Shown here piece after piece: positions 7,925 to 18,875 of a stretch of DNA of 64,000 nucleotides (position 1 is the stretch's first letter; each line of letters opens with the position of its first letter). The stretch is from Marinicauda salina (GTDB lineage: Bacteria; Pseudomonadota; Alphaproteobacteria; Caulobacterales; Maricaulaceae): contig NZ_QEXV01000001.1 in assembly GCF_003122085.1 (NCBI RefSeq), positions 868,001-932,000 of the forward strand. Direction: 5' to 3'. The notes under the pieces were generated by a model that was not told where the DNA came from, made no database searches, and was given only the letters and a program-made list of their open reading frames with translations. The position numbers were made by a program, and so were the translations under genes.

Positions 7925-9424
7925 GTGACCCAGGCCGCCGTCGTCGCCCCCGATGAAGTCGCCGGAACCTTCTGCGAAGCCGGCGACGCCGGCGAGGCCG
8001 TCGACCGGCTGATCGACCTTTACGACGCCTCGGTCGACGCCTTGCGCGGCGCGCTTGCGCGTTTCCTGGACGGCGGCGATCCGCCGTCCGAGGCCGACCG
8101 CCGCGCGGGACGCTTCGCCTACCCGGAACTGAGGATCACCTATCTGCCCGAGGGCCCGCCGCCGCCGCTCAGCCGGGCCTTCGGCAAGTTCGCCGAGGCG
8201 GGCGTCTACGCCCAGACCATCACCCATCCGCGCCTGTTCCGGCGCTATCTCGTCGAGCAGATTTCGCTGCTGGCGGCGGAATACCCGATCACCATCGAGA
8301 CCGGGTTGTCGACGCAGGAGATCCCGTTTTCCTACGTGCTCGACGGCGCCGAGGATCTCGATCTCGACGCGGCGGTTCCCGCCGAGCTGGTGCGCCATTT
8401 CCCTTACGCCGATCTCGCCGCGGTCGAGGACGCGCTGCCCAACGGCGACTGGGTCGGCGAACCGGGCGCGCCGAAGCCGCTGGCGCTGTTCGACGCGGCG
8501 CGCACCGACTACTCGCTGCAGCGCATCCGCCACTACACCGGCGCGCCGGTCGAGGACTGCCAGAACTTCATCCTGTTCACCAACTATCACCGCTATGTCG
8601 ACGCCTTCGTCGAATGGGCCGTCGAGCAGCTCAGGGCCGACAACGACTATGTCGCGCTGTCGGCGGCCGGCGGGGTGCGCGTCGACGCCGACACGCCAGA
8701 CCCGCTCGCCGCCGTGGAGGGCGCGCCCTGGCGGCGCTTCCAGATGCCGGCCTACCACCTGATCGCGCCGAACGGCCGGGGCGTCACCCTGGTCAATATC
8801 GGGGTCGGCCCGTCGAACGCGAAGACGATCACCGACCATCTCGCCGTGCTCAGGCCGGAGTGCTGGCTCATGATCGGCCATTGCGGCGGATTGCGGCACT
8901 CCCAGCGGCTCGGCGACTACGTGCTCGCCCACGCCTATCTCAGGTATGACGCCGTGCTCGACCGCGACCTGCCGCTGGAGATCCCGGTCCCGCCGATCGC
9001 GGAGATCCAGATCGCGCTGCAGGGCGCGGTGAAGACGGTCACCGGCGACTCCGGAGACGATCTCAAGCGGCGCCTGCGTACCGGCACGGTGGTGACCTAC
9101 GCCGACCGGAACTGGGAGCTGCGCTACGCCGCCGAATCCCGGCGCATCAACCAGTCGCGCGCCATCGCCGTCGACATGGAGAGCGCGACCATCGCGGCCA
9201 ACGGCTTCCGCCTGCGCGTGCCCTACGGCACGCTTCTGTGCGTCTCCGACAAGCCGCTCCACGGCGAACTCAAGCTGGCGGGCGCGGCCAACCGCTTCTA
9301 CGAGCGCGCGGTTTCGGAGCATCTGCGCGCGGGCATCGAGACCGTCGAGTCGCTCAAGCGCGAGGGCTCGGCCATGCTGCATTCGCGCAAGCTCAGGAGC
9401 TTCGACGAGCCGCCTTTCCGGTAG
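7925..9424 (+). CDS. amn: AMP nucleosidase
   Basis: Hydrolyses AMP to adenine and ribose 5-phosphate, adjusting adenylate pools. 499 residues, the full family length. The N-terminal Amn domain (RFAYPELRITYLPEGPPPP) is followed by a nucleoside phosphorylase-like C-terminal domain with the MIGHCGGLR stretch, VDMESATIAANG and CVSDKPLHGELK, which include the purine-binding and catalytic residues of the PNP superfamily. Start is GTG at 7925; GGAG precedes it at a suitable distance. The upstream 145 bases after element A2 hold a decayed repeat remnant and the probable promoter. Confidence 0.95.
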   Translation: MTQAAVVAPDEVAGTFCEAGDAGEAVDRLIDLYDASVDALRGALARFLDGGDPPSEADRRAGRFAYPELRITYLPEGPPPPLSRAFGKFAEAGVYAQTITHPRLFRRYLVEQISLLAAEYPITIETGLSTQEIPFSYVLDGAEDLDLDAAVPAELVRHFPYADLAAVEDALPNGDWVGEPGAPKPLALFDAARTDYSLQRIRHYTGAPVEDCQNFILFTNYHRYVDAFVEWAVEQLRADNDYVALSAAGGVRVDADTPDPLAAVEGAPWRRFQMPAYHLIAPNGRGVTLVNIGVGPSNAKTITDHLAVLRPECWLMIGHCGGLRHSQRLGDYVLAHAYLRYDAVLDRDLPLEIPVPPIAEIQIALQGAVKTVTGDSGDDLKRRLRTGTVVTYADRNWELRYAAESRRINQSRAIAVDMESATIAANGFRLRVPYGTLLCVSDKPLHGELKLAGAANRFYERAVSEHLRAGIETVESLKREGSAMLHSRKLRSFDEPPFR

Positions 9425-9475
9425 GACTCCGCGGGCCACTTGTCCGCCGCCCGCGCGGGCTATACTTCATCGGCC

Positions 9476-10246
9476 ATGACCGATCGCGTCCTGCCCCTCG
9501 AGGGCGTTCACAATTTCCGGCGGTTCGGCGGCTACGAGACCCGCGAGGGCGGCCGCGTGCGCGACTCGCTGTTCCGGTCCGGCCAGTTCTCCCGCGCCAC
9601 GCCGACCGATCATGAGGTCATGGACGGGCTCAATATTCGCCTGGTCGCGGATCTGCGCCGTCCGCGCGAGCGCGAGAACGAGCCCTCCCACTGGCCCGAG
9701 CGCGACGACGTCACGGTCCTCGCCTCCGATCACGCCGGCGCGGCCGAGCCGCCGCACCTGGTCTTCCTGCGCGAATCCGATCTCACCATGGATTCGATCC
9801 GCGGCTTCATGACCGACACCTATCGCCGGCTGCCCTTCGACCCCGGCAACAAGCAGGTTTTCGCCGAGGGGATGCGCGCCCTCGCCGACGCCGGCGACGA
9901 TCACGGCTTCATCGTCCATTGCGCCGCCGGCAAGGACCGGACGGGCCTGTTCTGCGCCTTCCTGCTGGCCGAGCTCGGCGTCGATGAGACGACGATCAAG
10001 GACGACTACCTGCTGACGAACACCGCGGTCGATTTCGATCGCATCCTGCCGACTTTCTCCAGGCGGCTGCGCGACGATCTCGGCCGCGAGGTCGGCGACG
10101 CCGAGCTGCGCTCCTTCATGGGCGTGGACGCCGACTATCTCTCCGCCGCGCTGGACGCCGTCGGCGATCCGGGTCGCTATCTGCGCGAGGAGCTTGATAT
10201 CGACGAGGCCGTGCTCGCGCGCTTGCGGGAGCGCTTGCTGACGTGA
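9476..10246 (+). CDS. IphP-family protein tyrosine phosphatase
   Basis: 256 residues of the Y_phosphatase3 (IphP-like) family, which act on phosphotyrosine, phosphoserine or phosphoinositides. The N-terminal NFRRFGGYET motif is characteristic and the P-loop is HCAAGKDRTG, with catalytic C149 and R155. I take ATG at 9476 rather than an upstream ATG because the conserved domain begins immediately. No signal peptide, so cytoplasmic. The stop overlaps the pabB GTG start by 4 bases (GTGA), which puts it in one transcription unit with folate genes; the functional link is unclear. Confidence 0.88.
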   Translation: MTDRVLPLEGVHNFRRFGGYETREGGRVRDSLFRSGQFSRATPTDHEVMDGLNIRLVADLRRPRERENEPSHWPERDDVTVLASDHAGAAEPPHLVFLRESDLTMDSIRGFMTDTYRRLPFDPGNKQVFAEGMRALADAGDDHGFIVHCAAGKDRTGLFCAFLLAELGVDETTIKDDYLLTNTAVDFDRILPTFSRRLRDDLGREVGDAELRSFMGVDADYLSAALDAVGDPGRYLREELDIDEAVLARLRERLLT

Positions 10247-11577
10247 CCCTCGCCGCGCTCGCCCCGGTTCGCGGTTCCGACGCCGGCTGGATCGCGCCGG
10301 AGGATGCGCTCGCTTCGCTGCGCGACGAACCGGGAACCCTGCTGCTGCACGGCGGCGGCGCGGGCGAGCGCGGGCGCTTCAGCTATCTCTTCGCCTTTCC
10401 CGCCTTCACGATCTCGGAGACCGACGCGGCGGCGGGCTTCGCCGCCCTGCAGGCGGCCGGCCGGGCGCGGCGCGCGCCGGGCGAGGGCTTCCGCGGCGGC
10501 TTCGCCGGGCTGCTGAGCTACGAGCTCGGCGCGGCGTTCGAGCGCACGCCGCTTCCCGAGACGGGCGGGGCGGCGGATCCCGTCCTCCACATGGGCTGGT
10601 ACGACGCCGTCGCCGTCTTCGACCATCAGCGCGGCGAGGTCCGCGTGGAAGGCGAGGGCGACGCCGCCCGCAAGCTGGATTCGGTGCTCGCCGAGGCGAG
10701 GCCGCCGGCCGGGCTGGACGCCCGCGGCGGCCGCCTCGAGGCGATCTGGCCGGAAGCCCGCTATCTCGAGGCCGCCGCGCGCGCGGTCGACTATGTCCGC
10801 GCCGGCGACGTCTTCCAGGTCAATCTCTCCCATCCCTTCGAAGCCGAGCTCGGCGGCGCGGACGCGCCCTACGCCGTGTTCCGCGCGCTCGCCGAGGCGA
10901 GCCCTGCGGCGTTCGCGGCGTATCTGCGCATCGACGCCGGCCGGGTCGTGGTGACCAACTCGCCAGAGCGCTTCCTGCAGGTCTTTCCAGACGGCCGGGT
11001 CCAGACCCGCCCGATCAAGGGCACGCGGCCGCGCGGCGAGGATCCGCTCTCGGACCGCCGTCTCGCCGAGGCGCTGGCGGCGTCGGAGAAGGATCGCGCC
11101 GAGAACCTCATGATCGTCGACCTGATGCGCAATGATCTCTCGCGCGTCTGCGCGCCGGGAACGGTCCGGGCGCCGGACCTGTTCTCCGTCGAGGCCTTTG
11201 CCAACGTCCATCATCTCGTCTCGACGGTGGAGGGCCGGCTGGCGGCCGGCCGCGACGCGTTCGATCTCGTCGCGGCGAGCTTTCCGCCGGGCTCGATCAC
11301 CGGCGCGCCGAAGCTGCGCGCGATGGAGATCATCGCCGAGCTGGAGGGCGCCCGGCGCGGCGCCTATTGCGGCGCGATGGGCTGGCTCGGCGCCGACGGG
11401 GCGGCCGACTTCAACGTCATGATCCGCACGGCGAGCTTCCGTCGGCACGGCGCGGGCTGGCGGGTCGAGGCGCGCTCGGGCGGCGCCATCACCGCCGACA
11501 GCGACCCCGCCGCCGAGCTCGCCGAGACCCGCGCCAAGATCGCCGCGCTGCGCGCGGCCATGGAGGCCCCGGCATGA
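10243..11577 (+). CDS. pabB: Aminodeoxychorismate synthase component I
   Basis: Converts chorismate plus ammonia (from the PabA glutaminase) into 4-amino-4-deoxychorismate for folate synthesis. 444 residues. The C-terminal chorismate-binding domain is clear: the PIKGTRPRG motif with K259, the Lys/Ala-type feature distinguishing PabB from anthranilate synthase TrpE, then SEKDRAENLMIVDLMRNDLSRV and FPPGSITGAPKLRAMEII. GTG start overlapping the phosphatase stop; the end overlaps the next gene by ATGA. No pabA is visible nearby; it may be shared with trpG elsewhere. Confidence 0.94.
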   Translation: MTLAALAPVRGSDAGWIAPEDALASLRDEPGTLLLHGGGAGERGRFSYLFAFPAFTISETDAAAGFAALQAAGRARRAPGEGFRGGFAGLLSYELGAAFERTPLPETGGAADPVLHMGWYDAVAVFDHQRGEVRVEGEGDAARKLDSVLAEARPPAGLDARGGRLEAIWPEARYLEAAARAVDYVRAGDVFQVNLSHPFEAELGGADAPYAVFRALAEASPAAFAAYLRIDAGRVVVTNSPERFLQVFPDGRVQTRPIKGTRPRGEDPLSDRRLAEALAASEKDRAENLMIVDLMRNDLSRVCAPGTVRAPDLFSVEAFANVHHLVSTVEGRLAAGRDAFDLVAASFPPGSITGAPKLRAMEIIAELEGARRGAYCGAMGWLGADGAADFNVMIRTASFRRHGAGWRVEARSGGAITADSDPAAELAETRAKIAALRAAMEAPA

Positions 11578-12392
11578 GCGCTGTCTGGCTGAACGGCGAG
11601 TACGGCGAGGACCTGTCGATTTCGCCGGATGATCGCGGCTTTCTCCTGGGCGACGGCGCCTTCGAGACCCTGCACTTCAAGGACGACCGGCTGCGCCGCT
11701 GGACGCGTCATCGCGCCCGGCTCGCCGATGCGCTTGAGACGCTCGGCATCGCGGAACCCGACTGGGAGGAATTGCAGGCGGCCGCGCGCGGCGTCCCGCG
11801 CGAGAACGGGCTCGACGACGCCATCGTGCGGATCTCGGTCTCGCGCGGCCCGGGCGGGCCCGGTCTCGATTTCGCCGATGACGTCCGCCCGACCGTGCTC
11901 GTCACCGCGCGGCCTCATCCCGGCGCGCCGGGCGCGCGCGACCTCGTGACCATCGACGCGCCGCGCCGCGATCCGCGCAGCCTTTCGGCCGCGTTCAAGC
12001 CGCTGAGCTACGGCGACTGGGTCCATGCGCGCCGGCGGGCGCGCGAGCGCGACGGCGACATGGCCGTGCTGCTGTCCCAGGCGGGCGATCCCGCCTGCGC
12101 GGATTGCGCCAACCTGTTCTGGATCAAGGACGGGGTCGTCCACACGCCCTCGACCGAGACCGGCGCGCTCGCCGGCACGACGCGCGCCGCGCTGATCGCG
12201 GCGGCGGCCGAGGCCGCGGTGACGATCCGCGAAGGCGTGTTCCGGCGCAGCGAGCTCGCTGAGGCCGAAGCCGCCTTCGTCACCAACGCGACGCTCGGCG
12301 TCGCGCCGGTCCGGCGCCTCGACGGCCGCGAACTCGACCGCTCGCACGATCTCATCCTGGAGTGCGCGAAGCTGGAGGCGGGCGCGGCGTAG
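11574..12392 (+). CDS. pabC: Class IV aminotransferase, probable aminodeoxychorismate lyase
   Basis: 272 residues of the PLP fold-type IV family. With pabB directly upstream (ATGA overlap), the likely job is release of pyruvate from aminodeoxychorismate to give p-aminobenzoate. Family marks are DDRGFLLGDGAFET at the start, the PLP-binding K142 in FKPLSYGDW, the SETG-like STETGA and the phosphate-binding VTNATLGVAPV near the end. Branched-chain and D-amino acid aminotransferases share these motifs, so the substrate rests on the operon context. It converges with katG; only 23 bases separate the stops. Confidence 0.87.
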   Translation: MSAVWLNGEYGEDLSISPDDRGFLLGDGAFETLHFKDDRLRRWTRHRARLADALETLGIAEPDWEELQAAARGVPRENGLDDAIVRISVSRGPGGPGLDFADDVRPTVLVTARPHPGAPGARDLVTIDAPRRDPRSLSAAFKPLSYGDWVHARRRARERDGDMAVLLSQAGDPACADCANLFWIKDGVVHTPSTETGALAGTTRAALIAAAAEAAVTIREGVFRRSELAEAEAAFVTNATLGVAPVRRLDGRELDRSHDLILECAKLEAGAA

Positions 12393-12415
12393 CGGCCGCG
12401 CCCGCCGTTCGACCA

Positions 12416-14689
<2,274 letters not shown>

Positions 14690-14694
14690 TCATA

Positions 14695-14731
14695 ATTTGT
14701 AGTTTTTATATATCTGACAGAGCAGACCTAT
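14695..14731 (-). promoter_or_regulatory. Possible OxyR-type operator upstream of katG
   Basis: Read on the katG strand, the quartets ATAG, CTGT, ATAA and AAAT appear at the regular 11-base spacing of the OxyR consensus (ATAG-N7-CTAT-N7-ATAG-N7-CTAT). They match 4, 3, 3 and 2 of 4 bases. The site is about 80-115 bases upstream of the katG start, in a suitable place for an activator. The surrounding A/T-richness makes chance matches likely. Confidence 0.3.
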
Positions 14732-14773
14732 AGCGCAGGGTCGTCCGTCTTTGCGGCGGGTGCATGAACGCAA

Positions 14774-14802
14774 GAACGACCCGGCCGACGGCCGGGTCGT
14801 TC
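14774..14802 (-). terminator. Hairpin downstream of the secretin-N-domain gene
   Basis: 13-bp perfect arms (GAACGACCCGGCC and its complement, 14774-14786 and 14790-14802) around a 3-base loop, 50 bases past the stop of the gene ending at 14852. On the minus strand only a short T-rich stretch (TTCTTGCGTT) follows, so termination is probable but may not be strong. It also separates this unit from the katG upstream region. Confidence 0.55.
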
Positions 14803-14851
14803 GCACGAACTCATCATGGAAAGCGTCGGGCCGCAGGCGGCCGCCGGCCAG

Positions 14852-15283
14852 CTACTGACCGCCCGACGGCGCCGAGGCGTCCTGCTGGCCGCTCACCTGG
14901 CCGAAATACTCGCCGCTGTCGCCGACCCGCGGCGCGGCCTCGCACTCCGGCGCGCAGGCATAGCTTTCACGCTCGGTGTTGCGGAACACCTGGACCATGC
15001 CGCGCCCGCTCTGCGTCACGACGAGATCGGAGGTGTAGATCACCTCGCCGGCCTCGTTGAGCGCGACCAGGTTGGTGCGGCCATACGCCTTGCCGGTGAG
15101 GAACACCGTGCTCGAGTCGTACAGCGTGGCGTCGGCGATGTCGGGATTGCCCACCACCAGCGCCGAGGCGGCGGACGGCAGGCGGACGATCGTGGTGTGG
15201 TCGGCCGGCACGTCGACGGCCCGGGCGAAGGCGGGCGTCGCGGCGGCGACCAGGAACACGGCGGCGAGAACGGCGCGGATCAT
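14852..15283 (-). CDS. Secretin N-terminal-domain protein of the Tad pilus locus
   Basis: 143 residues: a cleavable signal peptide (residues 1-20, ending AFARA), then one T2SS/T3SS pilus N-domain of the kind found at the start of CpaC/RcpA. LPSAASALVVGNPDIADA and GRTNLVALNEAGEV correspond to LPIDAADVMVANPGVADA and GRTNVFFFDSTGAL in CpaC of this window. The secretin channel domain is absent. A tail with C-A-P-E-C and a Gln/Ser-rich end follows. It is transcribed away from the pilin gene, sharing its upstream region, so a pilus role (assembly or gating of the outer-membrane channel) is likely but unproved. Confidence 0.8.
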   Translation of the reverse strand: MIRAVLAAVFLVAAATPAFARAVDVPADHTTIVRLPSAASALVVGNPDIADATLYDSSTVFLTGKAYGRTNLVALNEAGEVIYTSDLVVTQSGRGMVQVFRNTERESYACAPECEAAPRVGDSGEYFGQVSGQQDASAPSGGQ

Positions 15284-15547
15284 GTTTCGGACTCCCTCAG
15301 AGTCGGCGTGCGTGCGCCCATGTGTACACGCGCGCGTATGAAGGAAGTCTAAATGCGATCTGGATTGAGGCGGCGACCCGTTCCGCGATTTACCAAGTAT
15401 TCACCATAGAACAGAGAATGCGCATTTACAGAAAATAAAGCACGTTTTTTTACGTCGACGAAAGCTTCCTGCGGTTTGATGATCGCGTGTTCAGGACAGG
15501 TCGGGACGGACTTGGCTCCTGGGCCTTCGATGCAAAGGAGTTGGAAG
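15284..15547. promoter_or_regulatory. Divergent promoter region between the secretin-N-domain gene and the pilin
   Basis: 264 bases without a gene, markedly A/T-richer than the surroundings between about 15380 and 15470 (runs such as GAAAATAAAG and GTTTTTTTAC). TTTA-N7-TTCA at 15389-15403 matches 6 of 8 bases of the CtrA core, which controls pilA in Caulobacter; that is too weak to claim. A strong ribosome binding site, AAGGAG, lies 8 bases before the pilin ATG. Confidence 0.45.
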
Positions 15548-15709
15548 ATGAAAAATCTGGTTTCGCGCTTCATCAAGGACGAGTCCGGCGCCACGGCCAT
15601 CGAGTATGGTCTGATCGCCGCCCTGATCGCGGTCGGCATCATCGCCGCGCTCACCACGCTCGGCGGCAATCTCTCGGGCACGTTCAGCAACGTCGCCAAC
15701 TCTCTCTAA
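15548..15709 (+). CDS. pilA: Flp-type pilin
   Basis: 53-residue major subunit of the Tad pilus. A short basic leader ends at G14; the prepilin peptidase site is DESG|ATAIEYGLIAAL, with the E and Y of the Flp motif at residues 19-20, followed by one hydrophobic helix (IAALIAVGIIAALTTLGG). ATG at 15548 is chosen because AAGGAG sits at the right distance and the leader has the usual 14 residues; longer in-frame starts would spoil the leader. A hairpin follows the gene, so the pilin can be expressed more strongly than the assembly genes behind it. Confidence 0.95.
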   Translation: MKNLVSRFIKDESGATAIEYGLIAALIAVGIIAALTTLGGNLSGTFSNVANSL

Positions 15710-15750
15710 GAGACGCGCGACGACGACAAGTCAGACCGACTTGCAGGCGA

Positions 15751-15772
15751 GGCCGCTCCGAAAGGGGCGGCC
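15751..15772 (+). terminator. Hairpin after the pilin gene
   Basis: GGCCGCTCC and GGGGCGGCC form a 9-bp stem with one G-T pair around a GAAA-type loop, 42 bases past the pilin stop. No T-run follows (TTCGCTGATT), so it may be a partial terminator or a transcript-stabilising 3' structure that allows some read-through into cpaA. Confidence 0.5.
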
Positions 15773-15856
15773 TTCGCTGATTCCGGGGCGGGCTGCACCT
15801 CTTCTTAAACATGATCGGGGCATCCTCGGGCGACGTCAGCCCGAAGGAGCCGGAGC

Positions 15857-16360
15857 ATGCTCGCTCAAGCCGCCATTCTCGCCTTCGCGTTTCTCATGAT
15901 CCTCGCCGCGATCACCGACGTGCGCGGCTACACCATTCCCAACTGGATCGTCGGCGCGCTGATCGCGCTCTGGCCGGCCGCCGCGATCGGCGCTGATCTC
16001 GGCTGGGCCGACGCCGGCGCGCATCTGCTCATCGGGTTCGCCGCGCTCGCCGCCGGCATGGCGCTGTGGGCGCCGGGCTTTCTCGGCGGCGGCGACGCCA
16101 AGCTGCTCGCCGCCGGCGCGCTCTGGTTCGGCTGGCCCGACGTCTTCGGCTTCGTCCTGCTGGCCTGCGCGGCGGGAGGCGTGCTCGCGCTGGCGCTCGT
16201 CGGCCTGCGCGCAGCCGCGCCGGCGCTCAGGCTGCCGCCCGAGCGCGTCGCCGGCACCCCGCTCGCCCAGGGCGCGCCCGCGCCCTACGCGGTGGCGATC
16301 GCCGCCGGGGCGCTGATGACGATTCCGGCCGGTCCGCTCGCTGCTGCTGCGGGCGTCTAA
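15857..16360 (+). CDS. cpaA: Prepilin peptidase CpaA
   Basis: 167-residue membrane aspartyl protease (A24 family) that removes the pilin leader. Both catalytic Asp residues are present: D21 (AITDVRGYTIPN) and D80 (GGGDAKLL). It is the minimal form without the N-terminal methylase domain of type IV prepilin peptidases. About five hydrophobic segments. ATG start with GAAGGAG upstream. First gene of the cpaABCDEF-tadBC run; the 103-base gap to cpaB is the widest within the assembly genes and may hold a promoter. Confidence 0.93.
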   Translation: MLAQAAILAFAFLMILAAITDVRGYTIPNWIVGALIALWPAAAIGADLGWADAGAHLLIGFAALAAGMALWAPGFLGGGDAKLLAAGALWFGWPDVFGFVLLACAAGGVLALALVGLRAAAPALRLPPERVAGTPLAQGAPAPYAVAIAAGALMTIPAGPLAAAAGV

Positions 16361-16463
16361 GACAAGGCGAAGAAGAGATATCTGAGCATTAACGCGCCTT
16401 TGAGGTTTTTCGCCCTTCAATAGCAGCGAAATCCAGGCTTGGGCCTATCGATCGGGAACCGCC

Positions 16464-17282
16464 ATGAACATCGCCCGTCTCATCATTCTCGCCGTCGCCG
16501 CGCTCGCCGCGGTCGCCGCGGCCTTCTTCGTCCGCGGCACGATGAACGCCGAGCCGGCCGACGCCGGCCGGCAGACCGTCGAACGCCAGGCGCCGACCGC
16601 GCGCGTGCTCGCCGCACGCCGCGACATCGCCGTCGGCGAACGCATCGCTCCGGCCGACATTTACTGGCAGGACTGGCCGGAAGACGCGCTCGCGCCGAAC
16701 TTCGTGACCGATCAGACCGATCCGGAGGCGTCGCAGCGCTTCACGGGCGCCGTGGCGCGCGTCGCGCTGGCCCAGGGCGAACCGGTCAACGACCGCAAGC
16801 TCGTCCAGCCGGGCGACGCCGGCTTCATGTCCGCCGTCCTGTCTCCGGGCATGCGCGGAGTCGCCGTGCCGACCTCGGCGCGGACCGGCGCGGGCGGCTT
16901 CATCCTTCCCAATGACCGCGTCGACGTGATCGTCACCGGATCCACCCAGTCCGGCGTGCGCGCCGAGACGCTGGTGGAGAACGTGCGCGTGCTCGCGATC
17001 GACCAAACCTATTCGGAGACCGACGGCGAGACCGTCGTCGGATCGACCGCGACGCTCGAGCTCACCCCCGGCCAGGCCCAGGCTGTCGCCCAGGCCGTCG
17101 CCGCCGGCGACATCTCGCTCGCGCTGCGCAGCGTCGCCGACCGCGCCGGCGGTCCGCGCCTCTCCGATGGCGAGGACGAGACCGTCGAGCCGGTTCGCAC
17201 CGAGACGTCCGCGAACAATCGCGTCGTGCGCGTCTTCCGCTATGGCCAGGAACAGCGCGTCGCGCTGGGATCGGGAGGCTGA
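16464..17282 (+). CDS. cpaB: Tad pilus assembly protein CpaB
   Basis: 272-residue periplasmic protein with one N-terminal membrane anchor (residues 4-24) and a SAF domain (about residues 45-110, ARVLAARRDIAVGERIAPADI), followed by the RcpC/CpaB core (GMRGVAVPTSARTGAGGFILP and the NDRVDVIVT strand). It helps the secretin form the outer-membrane channel. ATG start. TTAA-N7-TTGA at 16389-16403, in the gap before the gene, is one base off the CtrA core. Two bases separate its stop from the cpaC start. Confidence 0.93.
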   Translation: MNIARLIILAVAALAAVAAAFFVRGTMNAEPADAGRQTVERQAPTARVLAARRDIAVGERIAPADIYWQDWPEDALAPNFVTDQTDPEASQRFTGAVARVALAQGEPVNDRKLVQPGDAGFMSAVLSPGMRGVAVPTSARTGAGGFILPNDRVDVIVTGSTQSGVRAETLVENVRVLAIDQTYSETDGETVVGSTATLELTPGQAQAVAQAVAAGDISLALRSVADRAGGPRLSDGEDETVEPVRTETSANNRVVRVFRYGQEQRVALGSGG

Positions 17283-17284
17283 TC

Positions 17285-18871
17285 ATGACCGTCTTGCGTA
17301 GTCTCGCGGCGTGCGTCGCCCTGCTGGCGACCGCCGCGCCGGCCCTCGGCCAGGCGCTGATCGGCGACGGCACCGAACGCGCCAACACGATGCAGATCCA
17401 TATCCGCCAGCCCGGCGAGGGGCCGGTCTCCGAACGGCTGCCGCTGCCGCTCGGCCAGGCCGCGGTGGTGCACCTGCCGATCGACGCCGCCGACGTGATG
17501 GTGGCCAATCCCGGCGTCGCCGACGCGATCGTGCGCACGCCGCGCCGGGCCATCATCCTCGGCCAGGGCGTCGGCCGGACCAATGTCTTCTTCTTCGACT
17601 CCACCGGCGCGCTGATCCTGGATCTCGACGTCCGCATCGAGCGCGACATGGACGGGCTCCAGGATGCGCTGCGCCGCTTCGTGCCCGACGGGCGCGTGAC
17701 GGCGGAGTCGATGAACTCCAACATTGTGCTCTCCGGCTCGGTGCCTTCGGCGTCGGCCGCCGACACCGCGCTGCAGGTCGCCCGCCGCTGGGCGGACGAT
17801 CCCGAGCAGGTCGTGAGCTTCCTCGCCGTCGAGGGGCGCGAGCAGGTCATGCTCAAGGTCCGCGTCGTCGAGATGGAGCGCAACATCGTGCGCCAGCTGG
17901 GCGTCAACCTGTCCGGCGAGCACCGCTTCGGCGACTTTGACGCGCCGACCCGCGTTCAGGCGACCGACGACGCCGGCGCGCCGCTGGTCGACTCCAACGG
18001 CTCGCCGATCTTCAACGTCATCCAGCCGGGCCGCTACCAGAGCGGCACCACGTTCGGCACGGATAACGGCTTCGGCGTCGCCGGCGCCGCGCTCGGCGGC
18101 CTGACGGCGGGCGTCTCGACCCAGAACCTGGTCGACGGCGTGCTGCAGAGCTCGCTGGGCGCGACCCTGAACGCGCTCGAGCGCGTGGGGCTGGTGCGCA
18201 CGCTGGCGGAACCGAACCTCACCGCGATCTCCGGCGAGGCGGCGAACTTCCTCGCCGGCGGCGAGTTCCCCGTGCCGGTGGGCCGCGATCGCGACGGCAA
18301 CATCACCGTCGAGTTCAAGCCGTTCGGCGTCGGGCTGGGCTTCACCCCCGTCGTGCTGTCGGAGGGCCGGATCTCGCTGCGCATCTCGACCGAGGTGTCG
18401 GAGCTGTCCAATGACGGCGCGCTGTCTCTGGGCAGCGACCCCGTCGTCGACGAGGACGGCAACCAGATCGGCACCGTGGCCGGGCTCACCATTCCCGCGC
18501 TGACGGTGAACCGCGCCGAGACGACCGTGGAACTGCCTTCGGGCGGCAGCCTGGTCATCGCCGGCCTGATCCAGGAGGAGACGCGCCAGGCGCTGGACTC
18601 CGTGCCCGGCGTGGAGCGCCTGCCCGTGCTGGGCTCGCTGTTCCGCTCGCGCGACTTCGCCAACAACGAGACCGAGCTGGTCGTGATGGTCACGCCCTAC
18701 CTGGTCGACCCGGCCGATCCGGACGACCTGTCGAGCCCCGGCGAGGGCCTCGCCGGAGCCACCACGACCGCCAACCTGCTGCTCGGCCGTCTCAACCGCG
18801 TCTACGCCGCGCCGGGCGCCCGGCCCGACGACCGCGGCTGGCTCGGTCCCCTCGGCTTCAGCCTGGAGTAA
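17285..18871 (+). CDS. cpaC: Tad pilus secretin CpaC
   Basis: 528-residue outer-membrane channel protein through which the pilus leaves the cell. Signal peptide at residues 1-22, pilus N-domain (ANPGVADAIVRTP) near 70-110, a BON-like segment, then the secretin domain from about 280 (NALERVGLVRTLAEPNLTAISGE) with the strongly conserved GGEFPVPV and VELPSGGSLVIAGLIQ motifs. The last ~50 residues are Pro/Asp-rich. ATG start. It works with the CpaD lipoprotein encoded next, 4 bases downstream. The N-domain protein at 14852-15283 is its partial paralogue. Confidence 0.95.
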   Translation: MTVLRSLAACVALLATAAPALGQALIGDGTERANTMQIHIRQPGEGPVSERLPLPLGQAAVVHLPIDAADVMVANPGVADAIVRTPRRAIILGQGVGRTNVFFFDSTGALILDLDVRIERDMDGLQDALRRFVPDGRVTAESMNSNIVLSGSVPSASAADTALQVARRWADDPEQVVSFLAVEGREQVMLKVRVVEMERNIVRQLGVNLSGEHRFGDFDAPTRVQATDDAGAPLVDSNGSPIFNVIQPGRYQSGTTFGTDNGFGVAGAALGGLTAGVSTQNLVDGVLQSSLGATLNALERVGLVRTLAEPNLTAISGEAANFLAGGEFPVPVGRDRDGNITVEFKPFGVGLGFTPVVLSEGRISLRISTEVSELSNDGALSLGSDPVVDEDGNQIGTVAGLTIPALTVNRAETTVELPSGGSLVIAGLIQEETRQALDSVPGVERLPVLGSLFRSRDFANNETELVVMVTPYLVDPADPDDLSSPGEGLAGATTTANLLLGRLNRVYAAPGARPDDRGWLGPLGFSLE

Positions 18872-18875
18872 CGCC

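Noticed and set aside
15389-15403. CtrA site upstream of the pilin
   Set aside because: Only 6 of 8 core bases match in a very A/T-rich stretch; expected by chance.
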